Source: Rhodopirellula islandica (GTDB lineage Bacteria; Planctomycetota; Planctomycetia; Pirellulales; Pirellulaceae). Taken from it: DNA of 64,000 nt. Position numbers and translations under genes: made by a program. Shown piece after piece: positions 26,934 through 37,453 of the stretch. Within the stretch, counting starts at the first letter, position 1. Each line of letters opens with the position of its first letter. The notes under the pieces are model-generated. The model was given only the letters and a program-made list of their open reading frames with translations. It did no database searches and was not told where the DNA came from. Where the stretch lies: positions 186,001-250,000 of the forward strand of contig NZ_LECT01000029.1 of NCBI RefSeq assembly GCF_001027925.1. Reading direction: 5' to 3'.

Positions 26934-28538
26934 TCAATACACATCGCGGACGTATCGTTTCTCGGACGTCATGGTTTTCAAGTAGGCCTTGCCTTCGTCT
27001 TCTGACATGCCGCCTTCTTGAGTGATGATCTGCAGCAAGGCTCGGTCGACATCGGCGGCCATCCGGGTGGCGTCGCCGCAAACGTAAAAGTGGGCACCAC
27101 GGTTCAACCATGCCCAAAGTTCCGCCGCGTTCTCTCGCATTTTGTCTTGGACATAAACCTTCGTGTCGCCGTCGCGGCTGAATGCGGTGTCCAGTCGTGA
27201 GAGCACGCCCGAGTGCACGTGCTCGGTCAGTTCGGATTCATACAGGAAGTCGTACGCTTCGTGTTGATCACCAAAGAACAACCAGTTGTCACCGGAAGCT
27301 TTGCGAGCGGCCCGTTCTTGGATGAAGGCCACAAAGGGAGCGATCCCGGTTCCGGGGCCAACCATGATCATGGGGGTGGCATCTTTTTCCGGAACGGTGA
27401 AACCACCGTGGTTGGGCTGCACGAAGACTCGCATGCTTTCGCCGCAGTTGACTCGGTCGGCCAACATGGTGCTGGCGACACCTTTTCGCACACGCCCTTC
27501 GCGTTCGTAGACGACCTTGCCAACCGTCAGATGAACTTGATCACCGACCGCCTTCATGCTGCTGGCGATGGAATACAGGCGAGGGTTCAGAGGATCGAGG
27601 CATTCCAGGAATTCCGTCGCGGTGATGGTTGATTCCCCGGCGACCTCCAAGACGTCCAGGACATCAAAACCGTCGGGAACCCCTTCGGCGAGCAAGTGGT
27701 TGAGAGTTGCTTGAGCGTCTGCGTTGGGGGTGCGTCCGACCAGTAGTTCCAGCAGTTCGTCGGTTGGATCTTTCAAGCAGCAATCCTCGTGCAGTGCTTC
27801 CAGCAGAGTTTTCGTGTTGCCTTGTGGCGTCGCCACTTTGACGTGCGAGTCCGTTGCCAAACGATCCACAATTTGCATGCACAAGTCACTGCAGTTGGTT
27901 GGGTAGACTCCCAGGGCGTCTCCGACTTCGTACTTGATTCCTGACCCGACCAAGTCAATTGCGACGTGCCGGGTGTCTTTTGCGGAGCCTTCTTGGTTGA
28001 GTGGTCGGGACTCGATCAAGTTGGCGGAATAAGGATTCTTGCGAGACCATGCGGCGGCTCCGTTGGCGGCGGCACCATTCAGCTCGGAGCCATTCGAACC
28101 GTTGCCATTGCTGGATGGTTGGACGCTGTCACCCGCTTCCGCCAAGAGCTTTTTGATCATCTGTTTCGTTTCTTTGCCGCCAGGACTGCAGAGAGAAACA
28201 TTTTTTTCGTCGCCCGACGCGATCGCTTCGCTGTACGTTTGGCAGAGGTAACCGCAGGAACCGCAATTCAGCTGAGCCATTGCAGCCATCAGCTTTCGGT
28301 CCAGTGGTTTGCCATCGGCGAGTTCCATTCGGTCGACAATGGGCAGTGAGTCATCATGCCAGGGGAAGTCTTCTTCCTCTTCGACATTCGTGTCAGCGGA
28401 GGGCAGTCCGGCAGCCATCGCGGTGGCTGCGTTCCCATCAACGGACTCTGTGATCCCGGTCCAGCCCGCCAAGAAACCGTTTAGCCAGGCTCGTTGTTGT
28501 TCGTTGAAGGGGGCGGTCTCTGGGATGAAGCTGGTCAT
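26934..28538 (-). CDS. Fe-S/FAD reductase, CysJ-like without flavodoxin domain (nitrite reductase partner)
   Basis: The N-terminal part has a cysteine cluster, LNCGSCGYLCQTYSEAI, with more Cys nearby, suitable for an Fe-S centre. After a Ser/Asn/Gly-rich linker comes a sulfite-reductase-flavoprotein-type FAD/NADPH module: EVGDALGVYP, RLYSIASS (FAD), GPGTGIAPFVAFIQER (NADPH), YVCGD, and the terminal YVRDVY typical of CysJ. The FMN flavodoxin domain of CysJ is missing, so electrons may run NADPH to FAD to Fe-S to NirA. The ATG at 28538 has AGGA nine bases upstream; the longer frame begins with TTG. It is the last gene of the nitrate operon. Confidence 0.88.
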   Translation of the reverse strand: MTSFIPETAPFNEQQRAWLNGFLAGWTGITESVDGNAATAMAAGLPSADTNVEEEEDFPWHDDSLPIVDRMELADGKPLDRKLMAAMAQLNCGSCGYLCQTYSEAIASGDEKNVSLCSPGGKETKQMIKKLLAEAGDSVQPSSNGNGSNGSELNGAAANGAAAWSRKNPYSANLIESRPLNQEGSAKDTRHVAIDLVGSGIKYEVGDALGVYPTNCSDLCMQIVDRLATDSHVKVATPQGNTKTLLEALHEDCCLKDPTDELLELLVGRTPNADAQATLNHLLAEGVPDGFDVLDVLEVAGESTITATEFLECLDPLNPRLYSIASSMKAVGDQVHLTVGKVVYEREGRVRKGVASTMLADRVNCGESMRVFVQPNHGGFTVPEKDATPMIMVGPGTGIAPFVAFIQERAARKASGDNWLFFGDQHEAYDFLYESELTEHVHSGVLSRLDTAFSRDGDTKVYVQDKMRENAAELWAWLNRGAHFYVCGDATRMAADVDRALLQIITQEGGMSEDEGKAYLKTMTSEKRYVRDVY

Positions 28539-28638
28539 CGGGATCAATCCTGGGAATGAATCGAAAGGTGGTTGGAAGCTGGATGAGGTCGGTGCCGTGT
28601 TAGCGAAAAACGGTTTTCGCGTGGCGTGAATTCACGAA

Positions 28639-30489
28639 TTAGCAGACGACGGACGATTCGGTGGGCAGTTCCACCAAGCCCTTCAGTTCTTCATCACTCA
28701 GCCGGGTTGCGAATTGATTGAAGGACTCGTTGGCGTCGAGTCGGTGTTGTTGGTAGCTCGACAGAATGCCGGTGACCAAGGCGGGGACATTTGTGAATGG
28801 GATCGACGAATAGATTTCGCGAGCGATGCCTTGGCGTGATCCCCAACCCCCACCGAGGCAGACGTGATAGCCATCGACCATGTCCTCGCCGACTTCGACT
28901 TGGCAGGCGATCAGTCCGATGTCGCCGATGTAGTGCTGAGCACAGCTGTGGTGACAGCCGGTCAAGTGAATGTTGATGGGTTGGTCCAGTGTCAACATGC
29001 TTTCCACGTGTTCGGCGATCTCCATCGCGTTGGCCTTGGTCGGTGCTCCCGCGAATTTGCAGCCCGCGCTACCGGTGCAGGCGACCAATCCGGCGCGAAT
29101 CGAGTTGGCTTCGTAGTCGAGTCCACACTCGCGAATTCCGGCTTGGACGGCTGGTAAATCATCGTCGGCGATGTTGGTCAGGATCAGGTTTTGCCAGACG
29201 GTCAGACGAATGTCGCCGTTGGAATAGCGGAGTGACAAATCCGCGAGAGCACGAGCTTGGTCGGTTGTCATGCGGCCAACGGGAAAGACGACCCCAATGG
29301 AATTCAAACCGGGTTGTTTCTGAGGGAACACACCGACATGAGCACTGCGATCCTCGATGTCTTGGACGGTCAACCGATTCACGTCGACCTTGGTCAACGT
29401 CTGGCCCATTTGTGCCTCGACCTCCGCGATGAATTTCTCAAATCCCATCTCGTCGAGCACGTACTTCAGGCGAGCTTTTTTGCGGTCGGTCCGGTCACCC
29501 GTGCGAATGAAGACTCGAACGATCGCGGCAGCGACGGCAACACATTCACTTTCACGAAGCAACACGCCGGTGTAGCGAGCAAAGTCTTTGTGACCGGTGA
29601 TGCCACCCAGACAAAGCTGGAAATAGACGCCCGCGGGCAAGTCATCCGACGCGTTTTCATCGAGCACGCGAACGGCTTTGAAGCCGATGTCGTTGGTGTC
29701 TTCCAGGGACGCGATTCGTCCACCGCCTTCGAAAGCGATGTTGAATTTTCGAGGCAACCCGTACATCTCACGATGGTTGAGGATGTAGTGGTGCATGCGT
29801 TTGGCGAGCGGCAGAGTCTCGATCAGTTCATCGGCATCCAAGCCGGACATGGCGCTGCTGGTGCAGTTGCGAATGTTGTCGCCGCCGCTGCCCAGCGGCA
29901 CGATGTTCAGTTCACGAGTCCCGAACAGAATGTTCATGGCTTGATCGGCGGGGATCTCCCGCAACTGCACGTTGCCGCGTGTGGTCAGGTCCAGGTACGG
30001 ACCCGCCGATTGGTCCGCCAGATCGGCCAGTCCCCGCAATTGCCAGGCTTGGATTTGACCGCCGGGAAGTCGCAACCGGCACATGAAGCTGTCTTGCGCC
30101 GGGGCGACAAAGAACAGCCCGTGGAACTTTTGCAGGAACACATCGGTGCCCTTGGGGAACTCACCCGCCTCACAGCGAGCTTGCATTTCGTCCCAGAGAT
30201 CCAGTGGGTTTTTCTCGCGTTTGGCTTGTTCCTCTTTCGACAGCTTTTTGCCGGATGCAAGGACCGCCGATTGAGCTTCGAAAGCAAATCGGTCGGGACC
30301 CGAGGGCATTGCCTCGCCATCAACCGTCGTTGGTTTTCCGCCGATCGCCAGTGTCGTGCCTTTTCCGCCGGAGCCTGAGACAACGGGCAGTCCTTGGACG
30401 GCGCGAGCCACATCGGCACCGAAGGTGAAGCCAGCGAGGTATTGCTGTTGTTCGTCCGAAAACGGTTTGGAGTCCTGTTGATCAGTCAT
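28639..30489 (-). CDS. nirA: Assimilatory nitrite reductase, siroheme-Fe4S4 type
   Basis: NirA reduces nitrite to ammonium with six electrons. The siroheme/4Fe-4S cysteine pairs are CTGSAGC (C-x5-C) and GCHHSC (C-x3-C), and siroheme-binding stretches [14 protein letters not shown] and [14 protein letters not shown] are present. At 616 residues it is longer than many bacterial NirA proteins, with extra N-terminal residues. Its start overlaps the end of nasA by eight bases, showing translational coupling. The N-terminal motif [16 protein letters not shown] resembles the N-terminus of the downstream reductase, hinting at a shared docking or assembly signal. It could also have some sulfite reductase activity, but context favours nitrite. 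Confidence 0.93.
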   Translation of the reverse strand: MTDQQDSKPFSDEQQQYLAGFTFGADVARAVQGLPVVSGSGGKGTTLAIGGKPTTVDGEAMPSGPDRFAFEAQSAVLASGKKLSKEEQAKREKNPLDLWDEMQARCEAGEFPKGTDVFLQKFHGLFFVAPAQDSFMCRLRLPGGQIQAWQLRGLADLADQSAGPYLDLTTRGNVQLREIPADQAMNILFGTRELNIVPLGSGGDNIRNCTSSAMSGLDADELIETLPLAKRMHHYILNHREMYGLPRKFNIAFEGGGRIASLEDTNDIGFKAVRVLDENASDDLPAGVYFQLCLGGITGHKDFARYTGVLLRESECVAVAAAIVRVFIRTGDRTDRKKARLKYVLDEMGFEKFIAEVEAQMGQTLTKVDVNRLTVQDIEDRSAHVGVFPQKQPGLNSIGVVFPVGRMTTDQARALADLSLRYSNGDIRLTVWQNLILTNIADDDLPAVQAGIRECGLDYEANSIRAGLVACTGSAGCKFAGAPTKANAMEIAEHVESMLTLDQPINIHLTGCHHSCAQHYIGDIGLIACQVEVGEDMVDGYHVCLGGGWGSRQGIAREIYSSIPFTNVPALVTGILSSYQQHRLDANESFNQFATRLSDEELKGLVELPTESSVVC

Positions 30490-32743
30490 GGTCGCTCGTC
30501 AAAACGGGATCGATTCGGACCGCACAATCCTTGTAGCTGGGTTGGCCACTGTGTGGGTCAAAGTGAGAAAGGGTGAGCCGGTTGGTGCACTCGTAATGCA
30601 TCGGCATGAAGGCTTGTCCAGGCTGGACCGAGTGGGTCAAGCACGCGGTCACATCGGCATGGCCGCGTCGAGATCGAACACGAACGAGATCGCCGTGTTC
30701 GACGTCCAGTTCCGCCGCGTCGCGGGGGTGCATCTCGACGTACGGTTGGTTGGGATACAGCGACCGAAGCAGTGGGCTTTGCCGTGTTCGGGTTTGCGTG
30801 TGCCACTGACTGACCGTGCCTCGACCGGTGAGCAACACGACGGGGTAATGGGCGTCGGCCGGCTCAGGCATCGGTGTGATTTCATCGACAATCAGGCGAG
30901 CTCGGTTGTCGTCGTGGAAGAACTGGCCATCGGCAAACAGGCGGCGCTGCTGTTCCGGTTCAAAACCGCCGCTGGCGTGATCGGCTGACCATGGCCACTG
31001 AATGCCGCCGCAACGATCGAGTTGTTCGTATCCCTGGATGCCTGAAATGTCACAGGGTTGATCTCGACTGGCTCGCTGCATGATCTGAAACACCGCTTCC
31101 GGCGAAGACCAGTCGGCGAACATCTCGCCAAGTCCCCAGCGGTGTGCGATCCCTCGAAAGATCTGAAAGTCGGCGAGGGCTTGACCGGGAGCGTGGCGAA
31201 CTTTTTTGAGCAATCCGTAGCGACGTTCACTGTTAATGAACGTGCCTTCTTTTTCTCCCCAACCCGCCGACGGCAAAATCAAATCCGCATGGGAGCAAGT
31301 CTCGGTCGTTTCGTACATGTCTTGGACGACCAGGAAGTCCAGTTTCGCAAACAGTTCGCGAACGTCCTCTTGGTCGATCCAACTGTGCGCTGGATTGGTG
31401 GCGACGACCCACAGGCCTTTGATTTCGCCGTTGCGGATTCCTTCGATGATGCGGTCGTATTTCCAACTGGATGTTGTTGGAATCTGTTCGACGGGGATCT
31501 GGAGTGCTTCGGCGACCTTGTTGCGATCGGCTTCGTCAGAGAAGGAATGGTGTCCGAACAGGTTGGTTGTGTTGCTCCACAATCGCGATCCCATCGCGTT
31601 GCATTGCCCAGTGATGCTGTTGGCACCCGTTCCTGGGCGTCCGATGTTTCCGGTGATCAGAGCGATGTTGATGATCGCTTGGGCGGTCCGCGTCCCTTGG
31701 TAGCTTTGGTTGACCCCCATGGTCCACCAAAGTGAAACGGCGCGGCCACGTCCGATCGCTTCCACCGCATGTGACACGTCTTCCACGGCCAGACCCGCTT
31801 GTTCGCAAACGGTTGCCAGATCGAATTGGGCGACGTGTTGTTGAAGTGCTTCGAACCCCTGGGTGTGGTTTTGGACAAAGTCATGATCGACAAAGTCTCT
31901 CGCGATCAACTCGTTCGTGATCGCGTACAGCAGAGCCAAGTCATTTTTAGGCCGCACTTGCAAGTGCTGAGTGGCGGCAGCAGCCGTTTCGGTCCGACGC
32001 GGGTCAATGACGATGATTTCGGGATTGTTGGGATTGCGAAGCACTCGTTCCCACATGATTGGATGGCCAATGCAGGGGTTGGCTCCGATGAAAACCAAAC
32101 AATCGCTTTGTTCGAAATCGTCGTAGGTGTAAGGCGGGGCATCAAACCCGAAGGACTCTTTGTAAGCCGTGACCGCGGTGGCCATGCACTGACGCGTGTT
32201 CCCATCGCAGTGACGCATGCCCATGCCAAAGCGTGCCAGGGCACCGAGGAAGGCCATTTCTTCGCTGGCAATTTGTCCGGTGGACAAAAAGGCGACGGAT
32301 TCGGTCCCGTGTTCGGCTTGGACCTTTTTCATGCGATCGCAAAAGGTGGTGAACGCATCGTCCCACGGGATCGATGACAGTTTGCCATTTGGGTCACGAA
32401 GCAACGGTTGCGTGGCACGCTCGGGAGAATCCAAGACACGCAGGGCTTCCCAACCTTTGGGGCAAGCCATTCCCAGATTGACCGGGTAGGTTGTTTCGGG
32501 AGTCAGGCCGACGGCCTCCCCGTCTTTCAAATGCAATCGCAACCCGCAGCCGGTGGCGCAGTAGCCACAGGTGGCGGTCGTGGTCGTGTCCGCGGTCATC
32601 GAGTCATGCGTCATCCCCAAGCCGTGATCGCCTGGGCGCAAGATCAACTCGCGAGTCATCGGGCCCGTCCGCCGTTGCAACAGCGTGGGGAGTTGGAGAC
32701 CTTTTGAGTTGCCTCGCGGGAGGTCTTTGGCTGAGATGCTCAT
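30482..32743 (-). CDS. nasA: Assimilatory nitrate reductase catalytic subunit, molybdopterin type
   Basis: The ATG at 32743 gives 753 residues; the longer open frame upstream lies inside the preceding gene. Near residue 36, [12 protein letters not shown] plus a later Cys (MACPKGW) form the 4Fe-4S motif of NasA/NapA-type enzymes. Downstream segments such as [26 protein letters not shown] and [20 protein letters not shown] match molybdopterin-bis-MGD nitrate reductases, and a C-terminal molydopterin-binding domain is present ([20 protein letters not shown]). There is no Tat signal, so it should be cytoplasmic, as in nitrate assimilation. The start overlaps the DmsBC-like gene as ATGA, and the end overlaps nirA. 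Confidence 0.93.
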   Translation of the reverse strand: MSISAKDLPRGNSKGLQLPTLLQRRTGPMTRELILRPGDHGLGMTHDSMTADTTTTATCGYCATGCGLRLHLKDGEAVGLTPETTYPVNLGMACPKGWEALRVLDSPERATQPLLRDPNGKLSSIPWDDAFTTFCDRMKKVQAEHGTESVAFLSTGQIASEEMAFLGALARFGMGMRHCDGNTRQCMATAVTAYKESFGFDAPPYTYDDFEQSDCLVFIGANPCIGHPIMWERVLRNPNNPEIIVIDPRRTETAAAATQHLQVRPKNDLALLYAITNELIARDFVDHDFVQNHTQGFEALQQHVAQFDLATVCEQAGLAVEDVSHAVEAIGRGRAVSLWWTMGVNQSYQGTRTAQAIINIALITGNIGRPGTGANSITGQCNAMGSRLWSNTTNLFGHHSFSDEADRNKVAEALQIPVEQIPTTSSWKYDRIIEGIRNGEIKGLWVVATNPAHSWIDQEDVRELFAKLDFLVVQDMYETTETCSHADLILPSAGWGEKEGTFINSERRYGLLKKVRHAPGQALADFQIFRGIAHRWGLGEMFADWSSPEAVFQIMQRASRDQPCDISGIQGYEQLDRCGGIQWPWSADHASGGFEPEQQRRLFADGQFFHDDNRARLIVDEITPMPEPADAHYPVVLLTGRGTVSQWHTQTRTRQSPLLRSLYPNQPYVEMHPRDAAELDVEHGDLVRVRSRRGHADVTACLTHSVQPGQAFMPMHYECTNRLTLSHFDPHSGQPSYKDCAVRIDPVLTSDHD

Positions 32744-34548
32744 CGGAGGGTCCCCGGCATGCGATCGGTAACAACACTTGAAAAGTAAATCAATCGTTCG
32801 ATGAACTCGCCGGTGACGAGCAGCAACGTGGCGGCCAGTGTGCAGGCCACAACCAATGTCATGGAGCCCGCGAGTGACAAGGCGGCTGAAAGGACCAGCA
32901 GCGTCACACTGGTCCAACCCAGCGCGAGTCGTCCCAGACTCCACTTGGCCAGGTGATGGCGGACCAGTCGTTGGCTCCGTCGATCCCAAGGATCGTCGGT
33001 GTTGCCCGGCTGGCGGCGGAGCAAGATGCTTTGTTCCCAAGCCAGCTTCACGCTCAGCCCCAACGTCGTCAGGCCGAGCAAGAGAGTGACGGAGGTTCGT
33101 TGTTGCGTGGTCGCGGCGATCACCAACGCGCTGGTGGACATGCCTCCGATCGCTGCGGTACCCAGGAACCGGATCATCGTGCGATCAAAACGCCAAAGGA
33201 TGCGTTTCGTGGCGATGTAGATCATGCCGCTGCTCAACAAACCGGCGATGCCAAAGACAATGGCTCCCAGCAACATCGTGCCGGGGACCCAGGCGGGAAT
33301 GGAAACCCAGGTCGGCAGGTATTGAGCGACCGCAGGCAACCACATCGTGACGACGGCCAAGGTCAGGATCCCCACGAATTTGCCCAGCAACACGGCTTCG
33401 CGGCTGAGCCACGATGTTCGGAGTCCCAGGAAGATGCGCCAGGATCGCAGCGGTTGTCCGAGGTGCAGTGGAGCCAAGTTCATCCCCACCATGGAGATCA
33501 CCAAGGCAACTGTGGCTGTCCAGCGAGTCGTCTCCGTTGGCATGGCGGAACCGGCCAACCATCCGATCGCCGCCAGCACGCGTTCGGTCAACAGCATGCC
33601 CACGCCGACTTGAGTGGCAATCAACAGGGCAGCCAGCGGCCAGTGATCTTCAGCGGGGCGATCAATCCCATGGTCTTGGGCGTGGCCCTGCCATCGTTTG
33701 CTTGGGTCTTTGCTGCGGAACACGGTGGTGGGACGTGTGATCGATGAAAGGGGGGCGCCGCTGATCAAGCGATCTTCAGGGTTTGTACCTGGAATCTGTT
33801 GATCAACGACTCGAATCGCGATCGCTTCGTTCGGGCAGGATTGCACGCACGCGGGAGCTTCGCCGGTCGCGAGCCTTTGCTGGCACATGTCACACTTGCG
33901 AACGATGCCCAGACGTTTGCTGTACTTGGGGACTTCGTAGGGACACATCATCGTGCAGTACTTGCACCCAATGCATTGATCGTCGAGGTGTCGAACGATT
34001 CCTGTTTCGGGGTCTTTGTCGTAGGCCTTGACTGGGCAACCGTTGAGGCAACCTGGGTCCTCGCAGTGGTGACAGGCCGTGGTGATGTGTTGCACACCAA
34101 TCGCGGCCGGGATCGTCGCTGTTTCAGTGGCGGAGTCGTCATCGGTTTCACCGATGACCAGCGTGCCAACCCGACGCCAACTTTCGGTTTCGTCCAAACC
34201 GTTCATCGTGTGACAGGCCACCACGCAGGCCTTGCAGCCGCTGCAGGTGTCAAGGTTGACGTCAAAGGCGAGTTGTTGTCCTGGACCCGGTGGGCTGGCG
34301 GGCATCAGCTTGGAATAGTAACGAGCCTGAGCGGGCTGACCCGCCGGTGGGGCCACCATCTGTTCTTCGGCAAGGCCGGATTCATGTGCCGCCGCGAAGT
34401 CCTCCACGGCGGTCAACGTTTGCTGTTCGTTCAGCAGCATGCTGACCAAATCAAACGAGTCGCCTTGTCCGTCCAGGGGCAATCCCGTCGTGGGCACGGC
34501 GCCGACGGGTGGAGCGAAGTTCGATTCGGTGGGGAGAAGACTGGACAT
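32740..34548 (-). CDS. Fused DmsB-DmsC-like ferredoxin and membrane anchor of nitrate reductase
   Basis: After a 100-residue N-terminal extension, residues about 105-265 hold four cysteine clusters of the DmsB type: [37 protein letters not shown] and CDMCQ...CVQSCP. From about 300 to the end there are eight or nine hydrophobic segments like the quinol-oxidising DmsC anchor. One polypeptide thus joins the electron-transfer and membrane subunits. With the ATGA overlap to nasA, it probably passes electrons from menaquinol or ubiquinol to cytoplasmic NasA, instead of the usual ferredoxin or NAD(P)H donor. This donor assignment is inference. The protein ends with a hydrophilic Arg-rich tail. Confidence 0.9.
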   Translation of the reverse strand: MSSLLPTESNFAPPVGAVPTTGLPLDGQGDSFDLVSMLLNEQQTLTAVEDFAAAHESGLAEEQMVAPPAGQPAQARYYSKLMPASPPGPGQQLAFDVNLDTCSGCKACVVACHTMNGLDETESWRRVGTLVIGETDDDSATETATIPAAIGVQHITTACHHCEDPGCLNGCPVKAYDKDPETGIVRHLDDQCIGCKYCTMMCPYEVPKYSKRLGIVRKCDMCQQRLATGEAPACVQSCPNEAIAIRVVDQQIPGTNPEDRLISGAPLSSITRPTTVFRSKDPSKRWQGHAQDHGIDRPAEDHWPLAALLIATQVGVGMLLTERVLAAIGWLAGSAMPTETTRWTATVALVISMVGMNLAPLHLGQPLRSWRIFLGLRTSWLSREAVLLGKFVGILTLAVVTMWLPAVAQYLPTWVSIPAWVPGTMLLGAIVFGIAGLLSSGMIYIATKRILWRFDRTMIRFLGTAAIGGMSTSALVIAATTQQRTSVTLLLGLTTLGLSVKLAWEQSILLRRQPGNTDDPWDRRSQRLVRHHLAKWSLGRLALGWTSVTLLVLSAALSLAGSMTLVVACTLAATLLLVTGEFIERLIYFSSVVTDRMPGTLR

Positions 34549-34553
34549 AAGAA

Positions 34554-35489
34554 TCAGAACATCAAAACGGTGATGGAGCTGAGGTCGGAGCCCTCAAAAA
34601 ATGGGATGGCGAGTCCAGCGGTTGGGCATGGCAACGCGCGATCAGCAGGACGAGTGAGCAGCAACGCTTCCATGTCCTCGAGCAACACAACCCGTTGATG
34701 CTCGGCCACCAATCCGAGGATTCCGGTCATCAATGGAATTCGTGTGGCAGGCGGGAGTCGAAAGGCTTGTTCGACTTCCCCATACGCTTGGCTGGTCAAT
34801 TCACATTCGTTGCCGTCGACGTTCCAAACTTCGATCGCACGAGCCATCGGGGAGCGTTTGGATTGAATCAGGACGGCGGTGGAAAGGTATTGGTCGGCGA
34901 AGACGGGCAGCCCAACTGCCGAGTTGAGCAAATCCGCGGACGCGCCCGCCGCCCGCAGGAAACCCATGTGGTTGGCGAGGTCGTCTTGCGCGAGTGCTCG
35001 GCTCTGTTCCCAAACGACGCCGGGAAGTCCGTTGCCCTTTTCAAAACGCACAAAGGAACTGACGTTTTGGAATCGCTCGAGTTTGCCGTAGTAGCCTTCT
35101 CGCAGTGCGACTTCATCGTATTTACCGACGGGACGCCAGACTTCGAACACGCCGACTGGATCGGGAAGGGACTCCGTCGGCAATTTCGCGAACAAGACAA
35201 CGACGGACTGAATGACGCCTCCGCAATGAACGGGAATCGCCATCGCTGCGGCTGCCTCCGAGGGTAACAACGATGGTTCTTGCACCACCACCGCGTCAGC
35301 CTCTTCAAGGCATCGCTTTGCGATCGGCAACGCATTGGCATCGCAATCGGAAGAAAAGTCGCCCGGGGCAATGACATCGCAGACATGAACGCCTTGCAGA
35401 TAGCACGGATCGGAAACGGCAAGCGGTGGCAATGAGTGACGCAAAGTGATGGTGGCGTTGGATGGTTCTGAGATCGAGATTGAAGTCAT
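34554..35489 (-). CDS. GAF-like protein inside the nitrate operon
   Basis: The 311 residues have no signal or membrane segments. A central segment, KGNGLPGVVWEQSRALAQDD followed by NHMGFLRAAGA, has the layout of GAF ligand-binding domains, and a related pattern appears in the second half (GLPVFADQYLSTAVLIQS). No DNA-binding, kinase or cyclase part is attached. Its place between the transporter genes and the DmsBC-nasA-nirA block suggests a nitrogen- or redox-sensing role, or maturation of the enzyme; this is inference. It ends five bases before the DmsBC-like start. I do not recognise a named family. Confidence 0.7.
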   Translation of the reverse strand: MTSISISEPSNATITLRHSLPPLAVSDPCYLQGVHVCDVIAPGDFSSDCDANALPIAKRCLEEADAVVVQEPSLLPSEAAAAMAIPVHCGGVIQSVVVLFAKLPTESLPDPVGVFEVWRPVGKYDEVALREGYYGKLERFQNVSSFVRFEKGNGLPGVVWEQSRALAQDDLANHMGFLRAAGASADLLNSAVGLPVFADQYLSTAVLIQSKRSPMARAIEVWNVDGNECELTSQAYGEVEQAFRLPPATRIPLMTGILGLVAEHQRVVLLEDMEALLLTRPADRALPCPTAGLAIPFFEGSDLSSITVLMF

Positions 35490-35501
35490 GTTGGCAACCC
35501 T

Positions 35502-36350
35502 TTAGGTGGCATCGGCGGTTGCGAGTTCTGCTGCTTGGGCCGTCGCACGTTTCTCCGCGTCCGCTTTGAGCTTCTTGTGGTCCTGGTCTTCCAGGAACTG
35601 AATCATCTTGCCGCGAAAGTCGTAGTACTCGGGATGATCGAGCACATCGGCGCGAACCCGAGGGCGGTCGAACGGCAAGCTGAAGATCGCACCAACTTTG
35701 GCCCGAGGGCCGTTGGTCATCATCACCACGCGATCGCTCATGAAGAGCGCTTCGTCGACATCGTGGGTGACCATCACCGTGGTGACTTTGTCGCGGATCA
35801 AGATCTCGAGAAGGATCTCTTGGAGTTCCATCCGCGTGAGCGAATCCAGCATGCCAAACGGCTCATCGAGCAGCAGCATTTTGGGACGCAGTGCAAACGC
35901 TCTGGCAATCCCAACACGTTGCTGCATGCCTTGGCTGAGGTCCTTGGCTCGCTTGTGAAGGTTGCTGCCCAGCCCGACCAGGTTGAGATAGTACGATGCC
36001 AAGTCACGACGGTCCTTTTTGCTGGCTTGCAGATAGACCTGGTTCACCCCGAGCATCACGTTTTCGAGAGCTGTCATCCAGGGCATCAAACATGGCGACT
36101 GGAACACGACGCCGCGATCGGGACCCGGGCCGTCGATTTCGCGTCCGTCAATGGCAACGCCACCGCTGGTGATGGGGTTGAGTCCGGCGACCATGGTGAG
36201 CACGGTGCTCTTGCCACAACCAGAGTGGCCAAGCAGCGAGACGTACTCTCCTTTTTCAAGGTTGAGATCAAATTCCTCGACAATCACGACGGGCCCATTG
36301 TGGGTGTCGTAAGTTTTGCCGAGACGGAACATTTCAACGTAGCCACGCAT
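35502..36350 (-). CDS. nrtD: Nitrate ABC transporter ATP-binding protein (NrtD-like)
   Basis: A 282-residue ABC ATPase with Walker [10 protein letters not shown], signature LSQGMQQR, Walker [13 protein letters not shown] and switch histidine THDVDEA. It belongs with the nitrate/sulfonate/taurine group (NrtCD/SsuB-like), and the surrounding genes point to nitrate. It is probably the peripheral inner-membrane ATPase that drives import with its partner ATPase and NrtB. The C-terminal tail is rich in Ala and Lys. It is separated by 12 bases from the GAF-like gene and by 108 bases from the other ATPase gene. Which of the two ATPases corresponds to NrtC or NrtD is not decided by sequence. Confidence 0.85.
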   Translation of the reverse strand: MRGYVEMFRLGKTYDTHNGPVVIVEEFDLNLEKGEYVSLLGHSGCGKSTVLTMVAGLNPITSGGVAIDGREIDGPGPDRGVVFQSPCLMPWMTALENVMLGVNQVYLQASKKDRRDLASYYLNLVGLGSNLHKRAKDLSQGMQQRVGIARAFALRPKMLLLDEPFGMLDSLTRMELQEILLEILIRDKVTTVMVTHDVDEALFMSDRVVMMTNGPRAKVGAIFSLPFDRPRVRADVLDHPEYYDFRGKMIQFLEDQDHKKLKADAEKRATAQAAELATADAT

Positions 36351-36458
36351 GTTCGGTGCACTGTGTTGGAAGGTGGAAGGTGTTGGGGATTCACGCGTCT
36401 GAAAGACGGGCTGTCAAAACGCGAGGCAGGTTTGCCATCGCGTTCGAAATGGGGACGC

Positions 36459-37406
36459 CTATTGAGGACCTGTGTTGAAGACCGCCCGCGAGGGACGCGA
36501 CAAATCAGAGGGCTCAATGTCAGGCAAGTGGAAGGCTTGGGTCGGGTTGGCCGCCAACTCATCGCGACGGGCCTTTTGACGTACTGCGACCAAGTAGTTC
36601 GTGACGGCGTTCCGCAATCCTTTGAACTCATCGTTGTCGTTGAGTTCGGTTTTGTTCCGAGGTCGATCGATGCCCACGGTGAACACGGGACCAAGCGAAG
36701 CGTTCGGGCCAGGGTTCAACGGCACGATTCGGTCGGCGACCATGATCGCTTCGTCCACATCGTTGGTGATCATCACGCACGTCTGTTTTTCCTCGCCCCA
36801 GATCTTCAGGATCTCGTCACCGAGTTGACCGCGTGTCAGTGCGTCCAATGCGGAGAGCGGTTCGTCGAGCAGCAGAACTTTCGGTTTCAATGCCAAGGTC
36901 CTTGCCAGACTGGTTCGTTGGCGCATCCCGCCGGACAACTCGTGAGGCCTTCGATGCGCCGCGTGGCTGAGTCCCACCATGTCGATGAATTTTTCGACGT
37001 GTTCGCGTCGTTGTTCTCGCGACCATCCTTTGAAAACGGCGTTGACCGACAAGGCGATGTTCCCTCGGACAGTCAGCCATGGCAGCAGCGAATAATTCTG
37101 GAACACCATGCCGCGGTCGGGGGATGGGCCCTTGATCGGCTCGTCATCCATCGTGATCGTGCCTTGGTCAGGAGCGATCAATCCGGCCAACAACTGCGTG
37201 AACGTCGTTTTGCCACTGCCGCTGAAGCCCACCACTGCCAAAAACTCGCCTTCGCGAATGTTGAGGTTGATGTTCTGCAGGACTTCGTTTCGTGTCACAC
37301 CACTGCCGTACCCCTTGCAAACGCCACGCATTTGCACGATTGGCTTGGGAGCGGACGAGACGACTCGTCGGTTGGACTTGGGCGTCGTTTCGAGAACTGT
37401 GCTCAT
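36459..37406 (-). CDS. nrtC: Nitrate ABC transporter ATP-binding protein (NrtC-like)
   Basis: A second ABC ATPase: Walker A GFSGSGKTT, signature LSGGMRQR, Walker B VLLLDEPLSALD; the usual switch His is Asn here (ITNDVDEA), while the other ATPase has THD. It may therefore be the weaker of two unequal ATPase sites, a common arrangement in heterodimeric transporters. The ATG at 37406 (MSTVLETTPK) is preferred over the TTG at 37457, which begins the longer frame. The C-terminus lacks the NrtA-like regulatory domain seen in cyanobacterial NrtC. The nrtB stop at 37454 is 47 bases upstream of the ATG. Confidence 0.84.
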   Translation of the reverse strand: MSTVLETTPKSNRRVVSSAPKPIVQMRGVCKGYGSGVTRNEVLQNINLNIREGEFLAVVGFSGSGKTTFTQLLAGLIAPDQGTITMDDEPIKGPSPDRGMVFQNYSLLPWLTVRGNIALSVNAVFKGWSREQRREHVEKFIDMVGLSHAAHRRPHELSGGMRQRTSLARTLALKPKVLLLDEPLSALDALTRGQLGDEILKIWGEEKQTCVMITNDVDEAIMVADRIVPLNPGPNASLGPVFTVGIDRPRNKTELNDNDEFKGLRNAVTNYLVAVRQKARRDELAANPTQAFHLPDIEPSDLSRPSRAVFNTGPQ

Positions 37407-37453
37407 GGTTGCACCGCTGGATGAGGAAGGAAGAGAAGCCGTGACATCCACGA

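Noticed and set aside
35535-37424. A 629-residue open frame on the plus strand
   Set aside because: It runs antisense to the two ABC ATPase genes, which have complete Walker and signature motifs; long shadow frames are common at this GC content.
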